Shown: positions 55,444 through 63,793 of the stretch, piece after piece | How the letters are laid out: the number at the start of each line of letters is the position of its first letter | How positions within the stretch are numbered: position 1 is the stretch's first letter | From: an uncultured Acidobacteriota bacterium | GTDB lineage: Bacteria > Acidobacteriota > Terriglobia > Terriglobales > Acidobacteriaceae | Assembly (NCBI GenBank): GCA_903851035.1 | Contig: CAINND010000079.1 | Location: 1-64,000, forward strand | Direction: 5' to 3' | Length of the DNA stretch: 64,000 nt | Position numbers and translations under genes: made by a program | Notes under the pieces: model-generated | The model's database searches: none | Seen by the model: the letters and a program-made list of their open reading frames with translations, nothing else | Told to the model about the DNA's origin: nothing

Positions 55444-57804
55444 CTAGGGTTTCTCCGGCCACTGGTGGCGCGGGTAGCGGCGCATCAATTCGCGGCGCAC
55501 CTGCGGGTAGAGGCGCTCCCAGAAGCCCGCGAGGTCGCTGGTGGTTTGCACAGCGCGCTGGTTGGGCGCGAGCAGATGCACAACCATTGGGGTGCGGCTG
55601 GGGCCGACGCGCGGTGTCTCCTTCATGCCGAAGAAATCCTGCAGACGGCTGGCGATCCACGGCGGTTTGCCGCGTTCGTAATGCACGCGCGTCCAGCGGC
55701 CACCGGCGAGGCGAACCTTGGCCGGGGCAAGCTCCTGCAACTTTCGCGCGCCGATTTGCTGCTCGACGAGCGTGGGGAGGCTTTCCGCCGCACGCTGGAG
55801 CTCGGCAAAGCTGCGCAGGCCCTGGCAAAGCTGGCGCAGCGCAGATTCGAGTATGGGCGAGGTCTGGCCTTCGGGAGTGGGCTCGGCAAGGCCGGCCATT
55901 TCAGCACGGACGATCAACTCATCGAGCGCGGCGAGGTCGGTGAAGCGGGCGATGCCCGCCTCGATTGCTTTTGCGGCAAGCATTACGGCGGCGGTCTCGG
56001 CATCCTTGGGCGCGCCGCGATGCTCATCGAGGAGCATCTCATCGTAGTAGAGAGCGCTGACCTGCTCGACGCGCTCGGCACGGGCGTTCCATTCGAGGGT
56101 ATCAAGCTCGCGCACGCGAGAAGGGAAGAGCTCGATGAGCCATACGGGTTCGACGCGCGCGGTGAGGCGAATGAGCGGCAGCGGCTTGTCACGGCGATCC
56201 TCGGCCTCAACGGCTGTGAAGAACGGATAGGGCGGGGCGTCGGAGGAGAGTTCGGCTGAGCCTCCGTTGCTGAGCAGCACCTGTTTGCCCGCGCGCAGTT
56301 TGGCCACGCGATCGGGAAAGCCAGTGAGCACGCTGATGAGGAGCGCATCGTCATCATGCGTGTGCTGCTTGCGCGGTCGGGCCATGCGCTTGAGTTGTGC
56401 TACGAGCTGGCGTGTCTGCGGGTCAAGCACGGACTCCATGCGCGCGTGGAGATCAATGGAAGCGTTCCCGCCGTTCTGCGCGCCCACGCTGAGCACGGCC
56501 GCCGCCAGGCAGCCATCCTCGCCCACGCCGCGCGCATCGGATTCGACGAGGATGCGGGCGAGGCGCGGTGGAAGCGGAAAGCGCGCGAGCTTGGCGGCCA
56601 TCTCGCCACGGGCGCCGAGAAGATCAAGGACGCGCGAGGCATGTTCGACAGCCTCAATGGGCGGCGCGTCCAGCCAGGCGAGCGCGGCGGGCGAGGCGAT
56701 GCCCATGGCGCGCAGGGTGAGCAGCAGCTGCGAGAGCTCCTCGCGCGCGATCTCCGGCACATCCACGGCGGGGCGGCGCAGGTAATCCTCCTCGGGATAG
56801 AGACGCAGGACGGTGCCGGGAGCGGTGCGTCCGGCGCGTCCCGCACGCTGGCGGGCACTGGCCTGGCTGATGCGGCCAATGTGCAGGGTGGGCAGGCCGC
56901 TCCAGGGCGAGTGCGTGGCAATGCGCGCGAGGCCGCTATCAATGACGGCTGTGACGCCCTCGACGGTGATGGAGCTTTCGGCGACGTTGGTGGCGAGGAT
57001 GAGCTTCTGCTGCGCGGCGGAGGCGAGAGCTCGATCCTGCTCGGCGGGCGTGAGGCTGCCATGCAGGGGCAGCACGAGGAGATTGGCGCGGCGCGCGATG
57101 GGAGCGCAGGCTCGCTCGGCACGGCGAATCTCCGCCGAGCCGGGAAGAAAGGCCAGTATGTCACCGCGATGACCGTCACGCAGGAGCAGCTCAAGGGCCT
57201 CGGCCATCTGCGCCTCAAGCGGCTTGGGAGAGTAGGGAAGATGACGGATGGTGGTGTCGTAGAGGCGCCCCTGGCTGCGGATGACCGGACAATGGCCGAG
57301 GAATTGCGCGATGGGAGCGGCGTCCAGCGTGGCCGACATGACGATGAGCTTCAGCTCCGGACGGCGCTGTTGCAGGCGGCGCAGCAAGGCCAGCGCGAGA
57401 TCGCCATCCAGGTGCCGCTCGTGGAACTCGTCGAGAACGACGGCCTCAACGCCGCGCAGATCGGGGTCGCTGATGAGTCGGCGGGTGAGCACACCTTCGG
57501 TGACGAAGCGCAGGCGCGTCTGCGGACTGGAGACATCTTCAAAACGAACCTGGTAGCCGACGGTTTGGCCGACCTCTTCGCCCATCTCGAAGGCCACGCG
57601 GCGGGCGGCCATGCGGGCGGCGATGCGGCGGGGCTCCAGCACAAGCACCTGGCCGCTGAGCCACGTGAGCAGAGACGGAGGCACGCGCGTGGTTTTACCG
57701 GCGCCGGGCGGCGCCTCCAGCACAAGGCAGGAGTGATGCTGCAGGCTGGATTGGAGCTCCGGCAGAACAAGATCGACCGGCAGCGGAGTTTTGCGGATGG
57801 GCAC
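55444..57804 (-). CDS. hrpB: ATP-dependent helicase HrpB
   Basis: 786 residues (E. coli HrpB 824). A DEAH/RHA-type helicase. Walker A is GAGKTT (34-39), the DEAH box reads DEFH in VVLDEFHERHLDGD, and the motif VI-type text is QRAGRAGRTAPG. The HA2 and HrpB C-terminal regions follow, ending RRYPRHQWPEKP. The Ala-to-Phe change in the DEAH box is normal for HrpB. It is taken to remodel RNA or RNP. The start at 57804 is near the family start. Confidence 0.93.
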   Translation of the reverse strand: MPIRKTPLPVDLVLPELQSSLQHHSCLVLEAPPGAGKTTRVPPSLLTWLSGQVLVLEPRRIAARMAARRVAFEMGEEVGQTVGYQVRFEDVSSPQTRLRFVTEGVLTRRLISDPDLRGVEAVVLDEFHERHLDGDLALALLRRLQQRRPELKLIVMSATLDAAPIAQFLGHCPVIRSQGRLYDTTIRHLPYSPKPLEAQMAEALELLLRDGHRGDILAFLPGSAEIRRAERACAPIARRANLLVLPLHGSLTPAEQDRALASAAQQKLILATNVAESSITVEGVTAVIDSGLARIATHSPWSGLPTLHIGRISQASARQRAGRAGRTAPGTVLRLYPEEDYLRRPAVDVPEIAREELSQLLLTLRAMGIASPAALAWLDAPPIEAVEHASRVLDLLGARGEMAAKLARFPLPPRLARILVESDARGVGEDGCLAAAVLSVGAQNGGNASIDLHARMESVLDPQTRQLVAQLKRMARPRKQHTHDDDALLISVLTGFPDRVAKLRAGKQVLLSNGGSAELSSDAPPYPFFTAVEAEDRRDKPLPLIRLTARVEPVWLIELFPSRVRELDTLEWNARAERVEQVSALYYDEMLLDEHRGAPKDAETAAVMLAAKAIEAGIARFTDLAALDELIVRAEMAGLAEPTPEGQTSPILESALRQLCQGLRSFAELQRAAESLPTLVEQQIGARKLQELAPAKVRLAGGRWTRVHYERGKPPWIASRLQDFFGMKETPRVGPSRTPMVVHLLAPNQRAVQTTSDLAGFWERLYPQVRRELMRRYPRHQWPEKP

Positions 57805-57936
57805 GAGTCAATCGGAACACGGCGGGGCGCGTGCGTCAACGGCACGATGTTAAGGCTGCAGCACTTGACGCATGGCTCGGCAATGCCGCATGGTAAATGC
57901 TCCTGCCGTTACATCTTTCCAATTGAGGGTGCCAAG

Positions 57937-58701
57937 GTGAAAAAGTTTCTGACGCTCGTAGTGTTTTGCTGCTGGGCAGTGCTGGCCAGCGCGCAGGAGA
58001 TCACGGTGGCCGCCGCCGCTGACCTGGCCGGAGTCTTTCCGGAGGTGGCTGCGCGCTTTGAGCGTCAGACGGGGCACAAGGTGAACTGCAACTTCGGCTC
58101 CTCGGGTAACTTTACCTTGCAGATACAGAACGGCGCTCCTTTTGACCTGTTTTTCTCGGCCGACGTGCAGTATCCGCAGAAGCTGGAGGCCGCAGGACTG
58201 GCTGAGCCGGGCACGCTCTACCACTACGCGATTGGGCGGCTGGTGCTGTGGGTTCCGAACGGCTCGCAACTGGACGTGAAGCAGGGGCTGAAGGTGCTGC
58301 AACTGCCGCAGGTGAAGCACATTGCCGTGGCCAATCCGGCACATGCGCCCTACGGACGGGCGGCGGCGGAGGCTTTGAAGCACGAGGGGATTTACGAGGC
58401 TCTGCAACCGAAATTCCTGACCGGCGAGAACATTTCGCAGACGGCACAGTTTGTGCAGTCGGGTAATGCCGACGCCGGGCTGATTGCGCTCTCGCTGGCC
58501 ATGGGGCCGAATATGCGCAATGCCGGGCGTTACTATGTTGTGCCGGAGTCTTACTACGCGTCGCTGGAGCAGGCGGCGATTCTGCTGAAGAACTCGAAGA
58601 ACAAGGCAGTTGCGGCGCAGTTTCTGGAGTTTGTGAAGCGTCCGGAGATTGTGAAATTGATGTCCGACTACGGCTTTACGCTGCCGGGCGGGAAGAAATA
58701 G
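57937..58701 (+). CDS. modA: molybdate ABC transporter substrate-binding protein
   Basis: 254 residues from a GTG with GAGG eight bases upstream; the very long frame that begins inside hrpB is not real. A signal peptide ends at about residue 20 (AVLASAQ). EITVAAAADLAGVFPEVAARFERQTGHKV and NFGSSGNFTLQIQNGAPFDLFFSADV are the ModA anion-site blocks, and NPAHAPYGRAA is a third. It binds molybdate or tungstate in the periplasm. modB and modC are not beside it: a tRNA fragment and foreign DNA follow instead. Confidence 0.93.
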   Translation: MKKFLTLVVFCCWAVLASAQEITVAAAADLAGVFPEVAARFERQTGHKVNCNFGSSGNFTLQIQNGAPFDLFFSADVQYPQKLEAAGLAEPGTLYHYAIGRLVLWVPNGSQLDVKQGLKVLQLPQVKHIAVANPAHAPYGRAAAEALKHEGIYEALQPKFLTGENISQTAQFVQSGNADAGLIALSLAMGPNMRNAGRYYVVPESYYASLEQAAILLKNSKNKAVAAQFLEFVKRPEIVKLMSDYGFTLPGGKK

Positions 58702-58767
58702 ACGGAAGCGCGCGGCAGGGCCAGACGCGGAAATGCACGTTGTTATTTATTAAAGGATGAAGGGATT

Positions 58768-58812
58768 TGGTGGACCTGGTCGGGTTCGAACCGACGACCT
58801 CTTCCATGCCAT
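58768..58812 (-). other. 3' half of a tRNA gene (att-site remnant)
   Basis: On the minus strand the sequence runs from the anticodon-loop end through a 5-bp T stem GTCGG/CCGAC with loop TTCGAAC and an acceptor 3' strand CAGGTCC-A-CCA. The loop ATGGCAT would give the anticodon GGC (Ala). The 3' anticodon stem GGAAG has no CTTCC partner before the loop, and no 5' acceptor GGACCTG is found. The gene is truncated, as is left by an element integrated in the 3' end of a tRNA gene. Type is inferred, since no full tRNA is in the window. Confidence 0.75.
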
Positions 58813-59178
58813 AGCGTAAGTGCTATGAATATCAATAACATAGAGCGACCTCAAGGGGCTGCCAAGACCCTCTTAGGGCTCGAAGAACACCCTAGGCCGA
58901 AGCTCAACGGGTAAATCAACGGGTAAGGCCGAACACACAAATGCCCATTTTTATCGATGGGCATTGTTGTATGGAAGTGACCAAGGCCAACTGATAGGCC
59001 AGGGAATTGATCGTACCTAGCAGCCAAAATGAGTGCCAATGTCCTGCCGGTTCACTCTGTAATCCCGGACGCAGGATGCAATTGGGGTGGCACTGGAGAC
59101 AGTGACCACCAAGAGCCTCATTTATTGCAAAATGTGCTGCAAGGCATGTGCATATGTGCTACAAAGTACATTCCGACA
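58813..59178. other. island border region without a clear gene
   Basis: 366 bases. The 11-bp direct repeat TCAACGGGTAA occurs at 58904-58914 and 58916-58926. A 62-codon frame on the minus strand (58851-59039) shows no family text. No integrase gene was found. The base composition is lower in G+C than to the left. Confidence 0.45.
58940..58965. terminator. hairpin in the island border
   Basis: AATGCCCAT (58940-58948) pairs perfectly with ATGGGCATT (58957-58965) around an 8-base loop. On the minus strand it is followed by TTGTGTG, a weak terminator-like tail. Confidence 0.45.
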
Positions 59179-60087
59179 ATGTCAGAACAATTCAAGGAGT
59201 GGAACGGCGATGAGTGGCAGGAGCATATTGTCCAACTGCTCCGGGCACGCTATTCCGAACCGGGTCAGTTTCAGGAGATGCCGTCGCGAGATAGAGGTGA
59301 TCTCGGACTGGAAGGATTCAGCCGCGATGGAATCTGCTACCAATGTTACGCACCCGAACCTCCCTATAGTGTTGCCGAACTCTATGAGAAGCAGCGCAAT
59401 AAAATCACAGCCGACATCGGCAAGTTCATAAAGAACCACAGGAGGCTTGCAGCGGTCTTCGGTGAATTGAAGATAAAGCGGTGGCTTTTGGTAGTGCCGC
59501 GCTACCTGAGCACACAACTCCTAGTGCATTGCACGACAAAGATAGCCGAGGTAATCCAAGCGCAACTCCCATACGTCGATGGTCAGTTTGACATTGGCGT
59601 AATCACGGATGCTGAATTTGCGTTTGAGCTATGCCAGCTCGCCGCCGTTCGGGGATATCTTCACGATGTATTGGTACCGGTGCCGGATGCAGCCCAGATT
59701 GAGGAGTTCGCCACCGAAAACGTCTCACTCCTGGGGAAGGTCTCGCATAAAGCTGGGAAGCTTCCGAAGCTCGACTCACCTTCGAAGATTGATGAATTCT
59801 CGTCGCGCATGGTGCAACACTACTTGCGCGGAAAGAGCGCAATTGACGCGCTTCGAGAGAGAGACCCGGAGCAGTTCGAATCCCTGCTCCGCTGCAAGCA
59901 AGCCAAGGAAGACCTGCTTGAGATTCAGTCGCTGGTTCAAGTTGGGGATGCATCAACGGTCCTGAAGACCTTTAATGAATTCAAGCTCGAAGTTGAAAGG
60001 CAGGTTAGTGTCTCGCCCCATACTGCCGAAGTGGTTGCATGGGGTGCTGTCGCTGACTGGTTATTCCGCTGCCCACTGGATTTTTAG
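59179..60087 (+). CDS. effector-like component of an ABC-three-component system (degenerate nuclease-like N-terminus)
   Basis: 302 residues. The frame is open upstream to 59029, but the ATG at 59179 gives the natural protein start; no strong ribosome-binding site is visible. Residues 10-60 (WQEHIVQLLRARY; DLGLEGFSRDGICYQCYAPE) match the restriction-nuclease-like pattern in which an acid and a Q-x-K follow each other, but here the last position is Tyr57 instead of Lys, so cutting activity is uncertain. The C-terminal 100 residues end with VADWLFRCPLDF, a text I associate with ABC-3C effector C-termini. Two bases separate its stop from the next gene. The set is compatible with a defence role. 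Confidence 0.65.
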   Translation: MSEQFKEWNGDEWQEHIVQLLRARYSEPGQFQEMPSRDRGDLGLEGFSRDGICYQCYAPEPPYSVAELYEKQRNKITADIGKFIKNHRRLAAVFGELKIKRWLLVVPRYLSTQLLVHCTTKIAEVIQAQLPYVDGQFDIGVITDAEFAFELCQLAAVRGYLHDVLVPVPDAAQIEEFATENVSLLGKVSHKAGKLPKLDSPSKIDEFSSRMVQHYLRGKSAIDALRERDPEQFESLLRCKQAKEDLLEIQSLVQVGDASTVLKTFNEFKLEVERQVSVSPHTAEVVAWGAVADWLFRCPLDF

Positions 60088-60089
60088 CC

Positions 60090-60563
60090 ATGAACGATTT
60101 CGAAATACTTGACGTGAAGTTCACATTCAAGAAGAGACCTCTCGACCTACCTGGTGACCTTCGACCCAACTGGCGGGTTCCGGTTCTGCTCATGATGCTT
60201 CAATACTGCTGCCGTGGTGGCAAATCACACCTGTATAAGCTACACCTCCTTAACTGGACGATGCGTGACCAGCGGAGACAAGAAGCACTCATTACCTCTC
60301 TATCAGGCGTTCCCCAATACGACAAGATTCAGGTTCAGGTGGAGCCAAGCTTTGTTCAGGCCGTTCAATTTGCGGTCGGTGAGGGACTCGTGGAACGACT
60401 GGAGAATAGTCGCGTGAAGATAACCGACTCAGGTAAGCAGCTCGTGAAGGAAATTGAGAAGGCAGCTTGCCTCAGTGTTGAGAGGGCGTTCCTCAAGAAT
60501 ATCGGCCTCAGGCTAACCGAGGAGTGGCTCGCGGGTTTTGCCGCATGGAGCAGGGCGGCATGA
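60090..60563 (+). CDS. middle component of an ABC-three-component system (winged-helix-like)
   Basis: 157 residues. The text has an SHLYKLHLLNWTMRDQRRQEALI helix pair, then LVERLENSRVKITDSGKQLVKEIEKA, the form of a winged helix ('G.v......i.lT..G'). Small proteins of this kind stand between effector and ATPase in ABC-3C systems and in Lamassu (LmuC-like). No catalytic residues. The start is two bases after the effector stop, and its end overlaps the ATPase start by four bases, so all three are one operon. Confidence 0.65.
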   Translation: MNDFEILDVKFTFKKRPLDLPGDLRPNWRVPVLLMMLQYCCRGGKSHLYKLHLLNWTMRDQRRQEALITSLSGVPQYDKIQVQVEPSFVQAVQFAVGEGLVERLENSRVKITDSGKQLVKEIEKAACLSVERAFLKNIGLRLTEEWLAGFAAWSRAA

Positions 60564-62572
60564 GACTTCGCATCCGCCATTTGTCGATTAGGGTGACAAC
60601 CGACTCCGGCAATTTTGGGGCAGAACTGTCATTCGCGCCCGGACTGAATGTCATTCGCGCTTCCAACTCAATGGGAAAGTCCACCGCGATTCAGGCAATT
60701 GTTTATGGTTTAGGGCTTGAAGCTATCCTGAGCACTAGCCAAGGTGTGCCCTTTGCCCATGTCCTTACCCACTCGCTCAAAGCCGGGACTACAGAGGCCA
60801 ACGTTATTGAATCGTCCATTCTGCTTGAGTTTGAGAATGAAGCTGGGATTATCTGGACAACGGAGAGAACTGTTAAGGGCGAACGCAATCCTCATCTCGT
60901 TACAGTCTACTACGGGCCATTGCTCACTGCAGGGGGAAATCACCCTCGTCAGGACTTCTACGTGCGGCGACCTGGTGCCGCAAAGAATGAGGCTGGGTTT
61001 CATTGGAACTTTGCCGAGTTCATCGGCTGGCAATTGCCTCAGGTCGAGACGTTCGACGGGAATATCGTCCCCCTATACGTCGAGGCAATTTTTCCGCTCA
61101 TGTTTGTAGAACAGAAACGAGGATGGTCAGATATTCAAGCTCGGTTTCCTACCCAGTATCGAATCAAAGAGGTGAGCCAGCGCGCTACCGAATACTTGTT
61201 GAGATTGGATTCCTACGAACTACTGCTCAAACGGAGGTCACTAAACCAGCAGTCTTTCCAACTAGCGCAACAGTGGAAGTCTAAGGTTGATGCTGGAAAC
61301 GGCTACGCAAGCAGCGAGAATATGCGGGTTGAGGGCCTCCCAGCCGCGCCTACAACCCAATGGCCTCCAGAGGGCGGCACGCGCCTTCAGGTATTTCGTT
61401 CTGGGGAATGGGTGGACTACGAAGCAGCGCAGGAGACGGACAAATCCACTTTGCAACGGCTTCCAGTAGCTTCCCGCGTCGATAGTACAGTTGTACTATC
61501 GACACAAAAGGCTCTTGAAGACGCTGAGAAAGCACTGGCCTCGATTCAGTATGCTATTGGTCGAAAGCTAGATGCACAGGAACAGCTTGAGCTTGAGGTC
61601 ACTCGCATCAATAAGCGCGTTGGCGATATTGAAACTGAGATACGTCGCAACAAGGACGAACTCGTGTTGCGGAAACTCGGCTCACGGCAGAATCTGAGCA
61701 TTTCCGCGTCGAATTGCCCCACTTGTCACCAAGGTATCCCAGATAGCCTTGTTTCCGACCTTCGGGCAGAATTCATGACAGTGGAGGAGAACGTCGCTTT
61801 CTTGGAAGAGCAGCGGAAAATGTTCAAGGCTATCCTTGAGCGCACAACGAGAGACTTGGCACGTTCGCGTGTTGAACTAGCGGCTGACAGAGAAGAGGCT
61901 AATCGCATACGCAGCAGCATCCGTGCCTTGAACGCGACCCTAACCTCGCCCAATGGCACTCCCTCTACTTCGGACATCGAAGCTCGCCTAGCCATTCAGG
62001 ATGCGATCGAGCGGAGGGCGCGTGTGGTTCGCCGAATCGAGGAAGTCCAGTCGTCTCTCGCGGCATTGGCTGAGCAATGGGCTGCTAACGAAGCAGCGTT
62101 AGCAATACTCCCCAGGGGGGGTATCTCGGCCTCCGATGAACAGAAGCTTTCATTCCTGAATGAGAGTCTCCGCTCTCAAGTCAACGAGTATGGAATGGGC
62201 AGCATCGACACCAATGCCTTGACCATAAACCGCGATACATATCTTCCGAATCACGAGGGATTCAATCTCGCCTTCGATTTGTCGGCAAGCGACTTGATAC
62301 GAACAATTTGGGCGTACATGAACGGCCTGAGAGAAGTCGCGGTGAGATTCGAGACAAACCACCTCGGGCTGTTGGTGTTCGATGAACCAAAGCAGCAGGA
62401 CGCTGCGGCGGAGAGTCTAGCTGCATTTCTCAAGAGGGTCTCGCTGTCGGTAGCCGCCCACCATCAGGTCATAGTTGGTACGAGTGAGCCACTTGCTAGT
62501 CTCACTCCGATGCTCGCTGGCCTGCCCGTGTCTCTTGTGAAGTTTGACGGACGTGTCATCACCGAAAGGTGA
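60560..62572 (+). CDS. Rad50/SMC-like ABC ATPase with zinc hook
   Basis: 670 residues. Start chosen at the ATGA overlap with the middle gene; GGAG lies nine bases upstream. The N-terminal ATPase half has FAPGLNVIRASNSMGKSTAI with Walker A at 34-42. A long coiled coil (about 220-560) is folded at a zinc hook Cys386-Pro-Thr-Cys389. The C-terminal half has Walker B LLVFDEPKQQD (Asp608, Glu609), an ABC-signature-like LSASD before it, and HHQVIVGTSE, the H-loop. The head and hook resemble Rad50/SbcC but the protein is shorter. It is expected to form a DNA-bound ring or clamp with its two partners. Confidence 0.85.
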   Translation: MRLRIRHLSIRVTTDSGNFGAELSFAPGLNVIRASNSMGKSTAIQAIVYGLGLEAILSTSQGVPFAHVLTHSLKAGTTEANVIESSILLEFENEAGIIWTTERTVKGERNPHLVTVYYGPLLTAGGNHPRQDFYVRRPGAAKNEAGFHWNFAEFIGWQLPQVETFDGNIVPLYVEAIFPLMFVEQKRGWSDIQARFPTQYRIKEVSQRATEYLLRLDSYELLLKRRSLNQQSFQLAQQWKSKVDAGNGYASSENMRVEGLPAAPTTQWPPEGGTRLQVFRSGEWVDYEAAQETDKSTLQRLPVASRVDSTVVLSTQKALEDAEKALASIQYAIGRKLDAQEQLELEVTRINKRVGDIETEIRRNKDELVLRKLGSRQNLSISASNCPTCHQGIPDSLVSDLRAEFMTVEENVAFLEEQRKMFKAILERTTRDLARSRVELAADREEANRIRSSIRALNATLTSPNGTPSTSDIEARLAIQDAIERRARVVRRIEEVQSSLAALAEQWAANEAALAILPRGGISASDEQKLSFLNESLRSQVNEYGMGSIDTNALTINRDTYLPNHEGFNLAFDLSASDLIRTIWAYMNGLREVAVRFETNHLGLLVFDEPKQQDAAAESLAAFLKRVSLSVAAHHQVIVGTSEPLASLTPMLAGLPVSLVKFDGRVITER

Positions 62573-63005
62573 GGAAAGAGCAAGTTGTCAGTGAATCGAG
62601 TGGTCGCCTGCCTCATCGCAACGGTTGATCGTAAGGTACTAGTCAAAACGAGTGCGGGTGTAAATGCGGGTGCAGCCTGAAGCTGTGACGTTCGTTGTTC
62701 AGGTGGCTCTGTTATCTATTGTCAACCGCCCGCAGCACACTCTTGCAATCGGCTAAACTTTGCAACTGCGAGATACTAACTCTACAACTGAAACTAAATA
62801 AACAGGTGATCTGGTATTACTGGTTTAGTAACGTTAGCCCCTCGCCTGTATTATCTCCAATAGCAATTTCTTGCCATTGTCACCCATTATGATCATAGAA
62901 ATCACTTGACAGCTGCTCGTCAGGTTATTAATCTGTCTCCCTCCCCCACAGCAACGAGAGTCCTCCAGGGTCTCGCTGCCGATATCCCTAACATGGAGCT
63001 TTCTT
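62573..63005. other. intergenic region after the ATPase gene
   Basis: 433 bases, A+T-rich from about 62,750. The frame of the ATPase continues open for about 35 codons after its stop, which has no known meaning. No gene, terminator or repeat was recognised. It may hold promoters for the next secreted-protein pair. Confidence 0.4.
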
Positions 63006-63782
63006 ATGAAGGTGCCGATTTCGGCAGTGGCAGTACTCTATCTACACTTCTTCACATTCACATTATCAGCACAAGTTTCAACACCTTCATCGAGCACGAT
63101 TCAGGGGTTAACTGTGGGACAGGTATTGAACTTGGCAATCACAACGCTCGCATCAAATTCTCTGCCAAACGATATTCAAATTCAAGGCTCCATGCAGATT
63201 ACATCTGGAGGCAGGAGTGAAACCGCCGCAATCACAGCGGCTGCTCTCGGGGTATCGCAAAGCTACGAGGCTATTTCTGGCCCCAATACGCAGAGCAAGG
63301 TGGTTTACACCCATGGAGCAGCCTCGCTCAATGGGGTAACTGCGTCGGTTGAGTTTGCGAGCAGTGCCCAGTCTGGTTTATTTCCAGCTCAATTGCTCTG
63401 TGGCCTTGCTAGCACTCCGAATGGAAGTGGCACAATCATTGGAATTGAGAATGTAAATGGGGCGTCGCTGCTTCACTTCCAGACATTCCAGAACTTCCCG
63501 GATGTGCCCAATAACGGCCTCGCCCCTTTCACTCAACGTGATTGGTGGATCGATCCAAGTACCGGGCTGGTTAAGAGACTTGCCTTTGATCGAAGGTCTG
63601 CGGGGGGAGCAACGCCTGCTGTGCACTATGAATACACATATCTAAGCTATCAGAGCCAGAATGGCCTTCTTACCCCGACCAAGATTTCCCTAACGGTCAA
63701 CGGAACCCAATACGCCACAATCTTGATTACATCCATCCAGGTTAATACAGGCCTGACCAGTGCCAGCTTCCAGGTTCAATAG
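63006..63782 (+). CDS. hypothetical secreted protein
   Basis: 258 residues. GGAG lies seven bases upstream. A signal peptide ends near residue 22 (FFTFTLSAQ). The mature part is rich in Ser, Thr, Asn and beta-type text (GSMQITSGGRSETAAITAAA; SKVVYTHGAASLNG) and ends SLTVNGTQYATILITSIQVNTGLTSASFQVQ. RDWWIDPSTGLVKRLAFDRR stands in the middle, as in lipoprotein-carrier-like or DUF-type periplasmic proteins, but I do not recognise the family. It lies 11 bases before the RHS-type gene and shares its low G+C content. Confidence 0.7.
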   Translation: MKVPISAVAVLYLHFFTFTLSAQVSTPSSSTIQGLTVGQVLNLAITTLASNSLPNDIQIQGSMQITSGGRSETAAITAAALGVSQSYEAISGPNTQSKVVYTHGAASLNGVTASVEFASSAQSGLFPAQLLCGLASTPNGSGTIIGIENVNGASLLHFQTFQNFPDVPNNGLAPFTQRDWWIDPSTGLVKRLAFDRRSAGGATPAVHYEYTYLSYQSQNGLLTPTKISLTVNGTQYATILITSIQVNTGLTSASFQVQ

Positions 63783-63793
63783 GAGATATCTCA

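Noticed and set aside
57867-57894. TTGACG-N22-GTAAAT as modA promoter
   Set aside because: The -10 match is poor and the spacer too long; not enough for a call.
56356-57936. Long open frame continuing modA into hrpB on the plus strand
   Set aside because: It is the reverse shadow of hrpB; ModA begins at the GTG at 57937 with its signal peptide.
58851-59039. 62-codon minus-strand frame in the island border
   Set aside because: No start signal, no family text; it spans the direct repeats and hairpin.
62573-62678. Open frame after the ATPase stop ending KTSAGVNAGAA, thought of as an integrase C-terminus
   Set aside because: Only 35 codons, no start or recombinase motif; not enough to call an integrase remnant.
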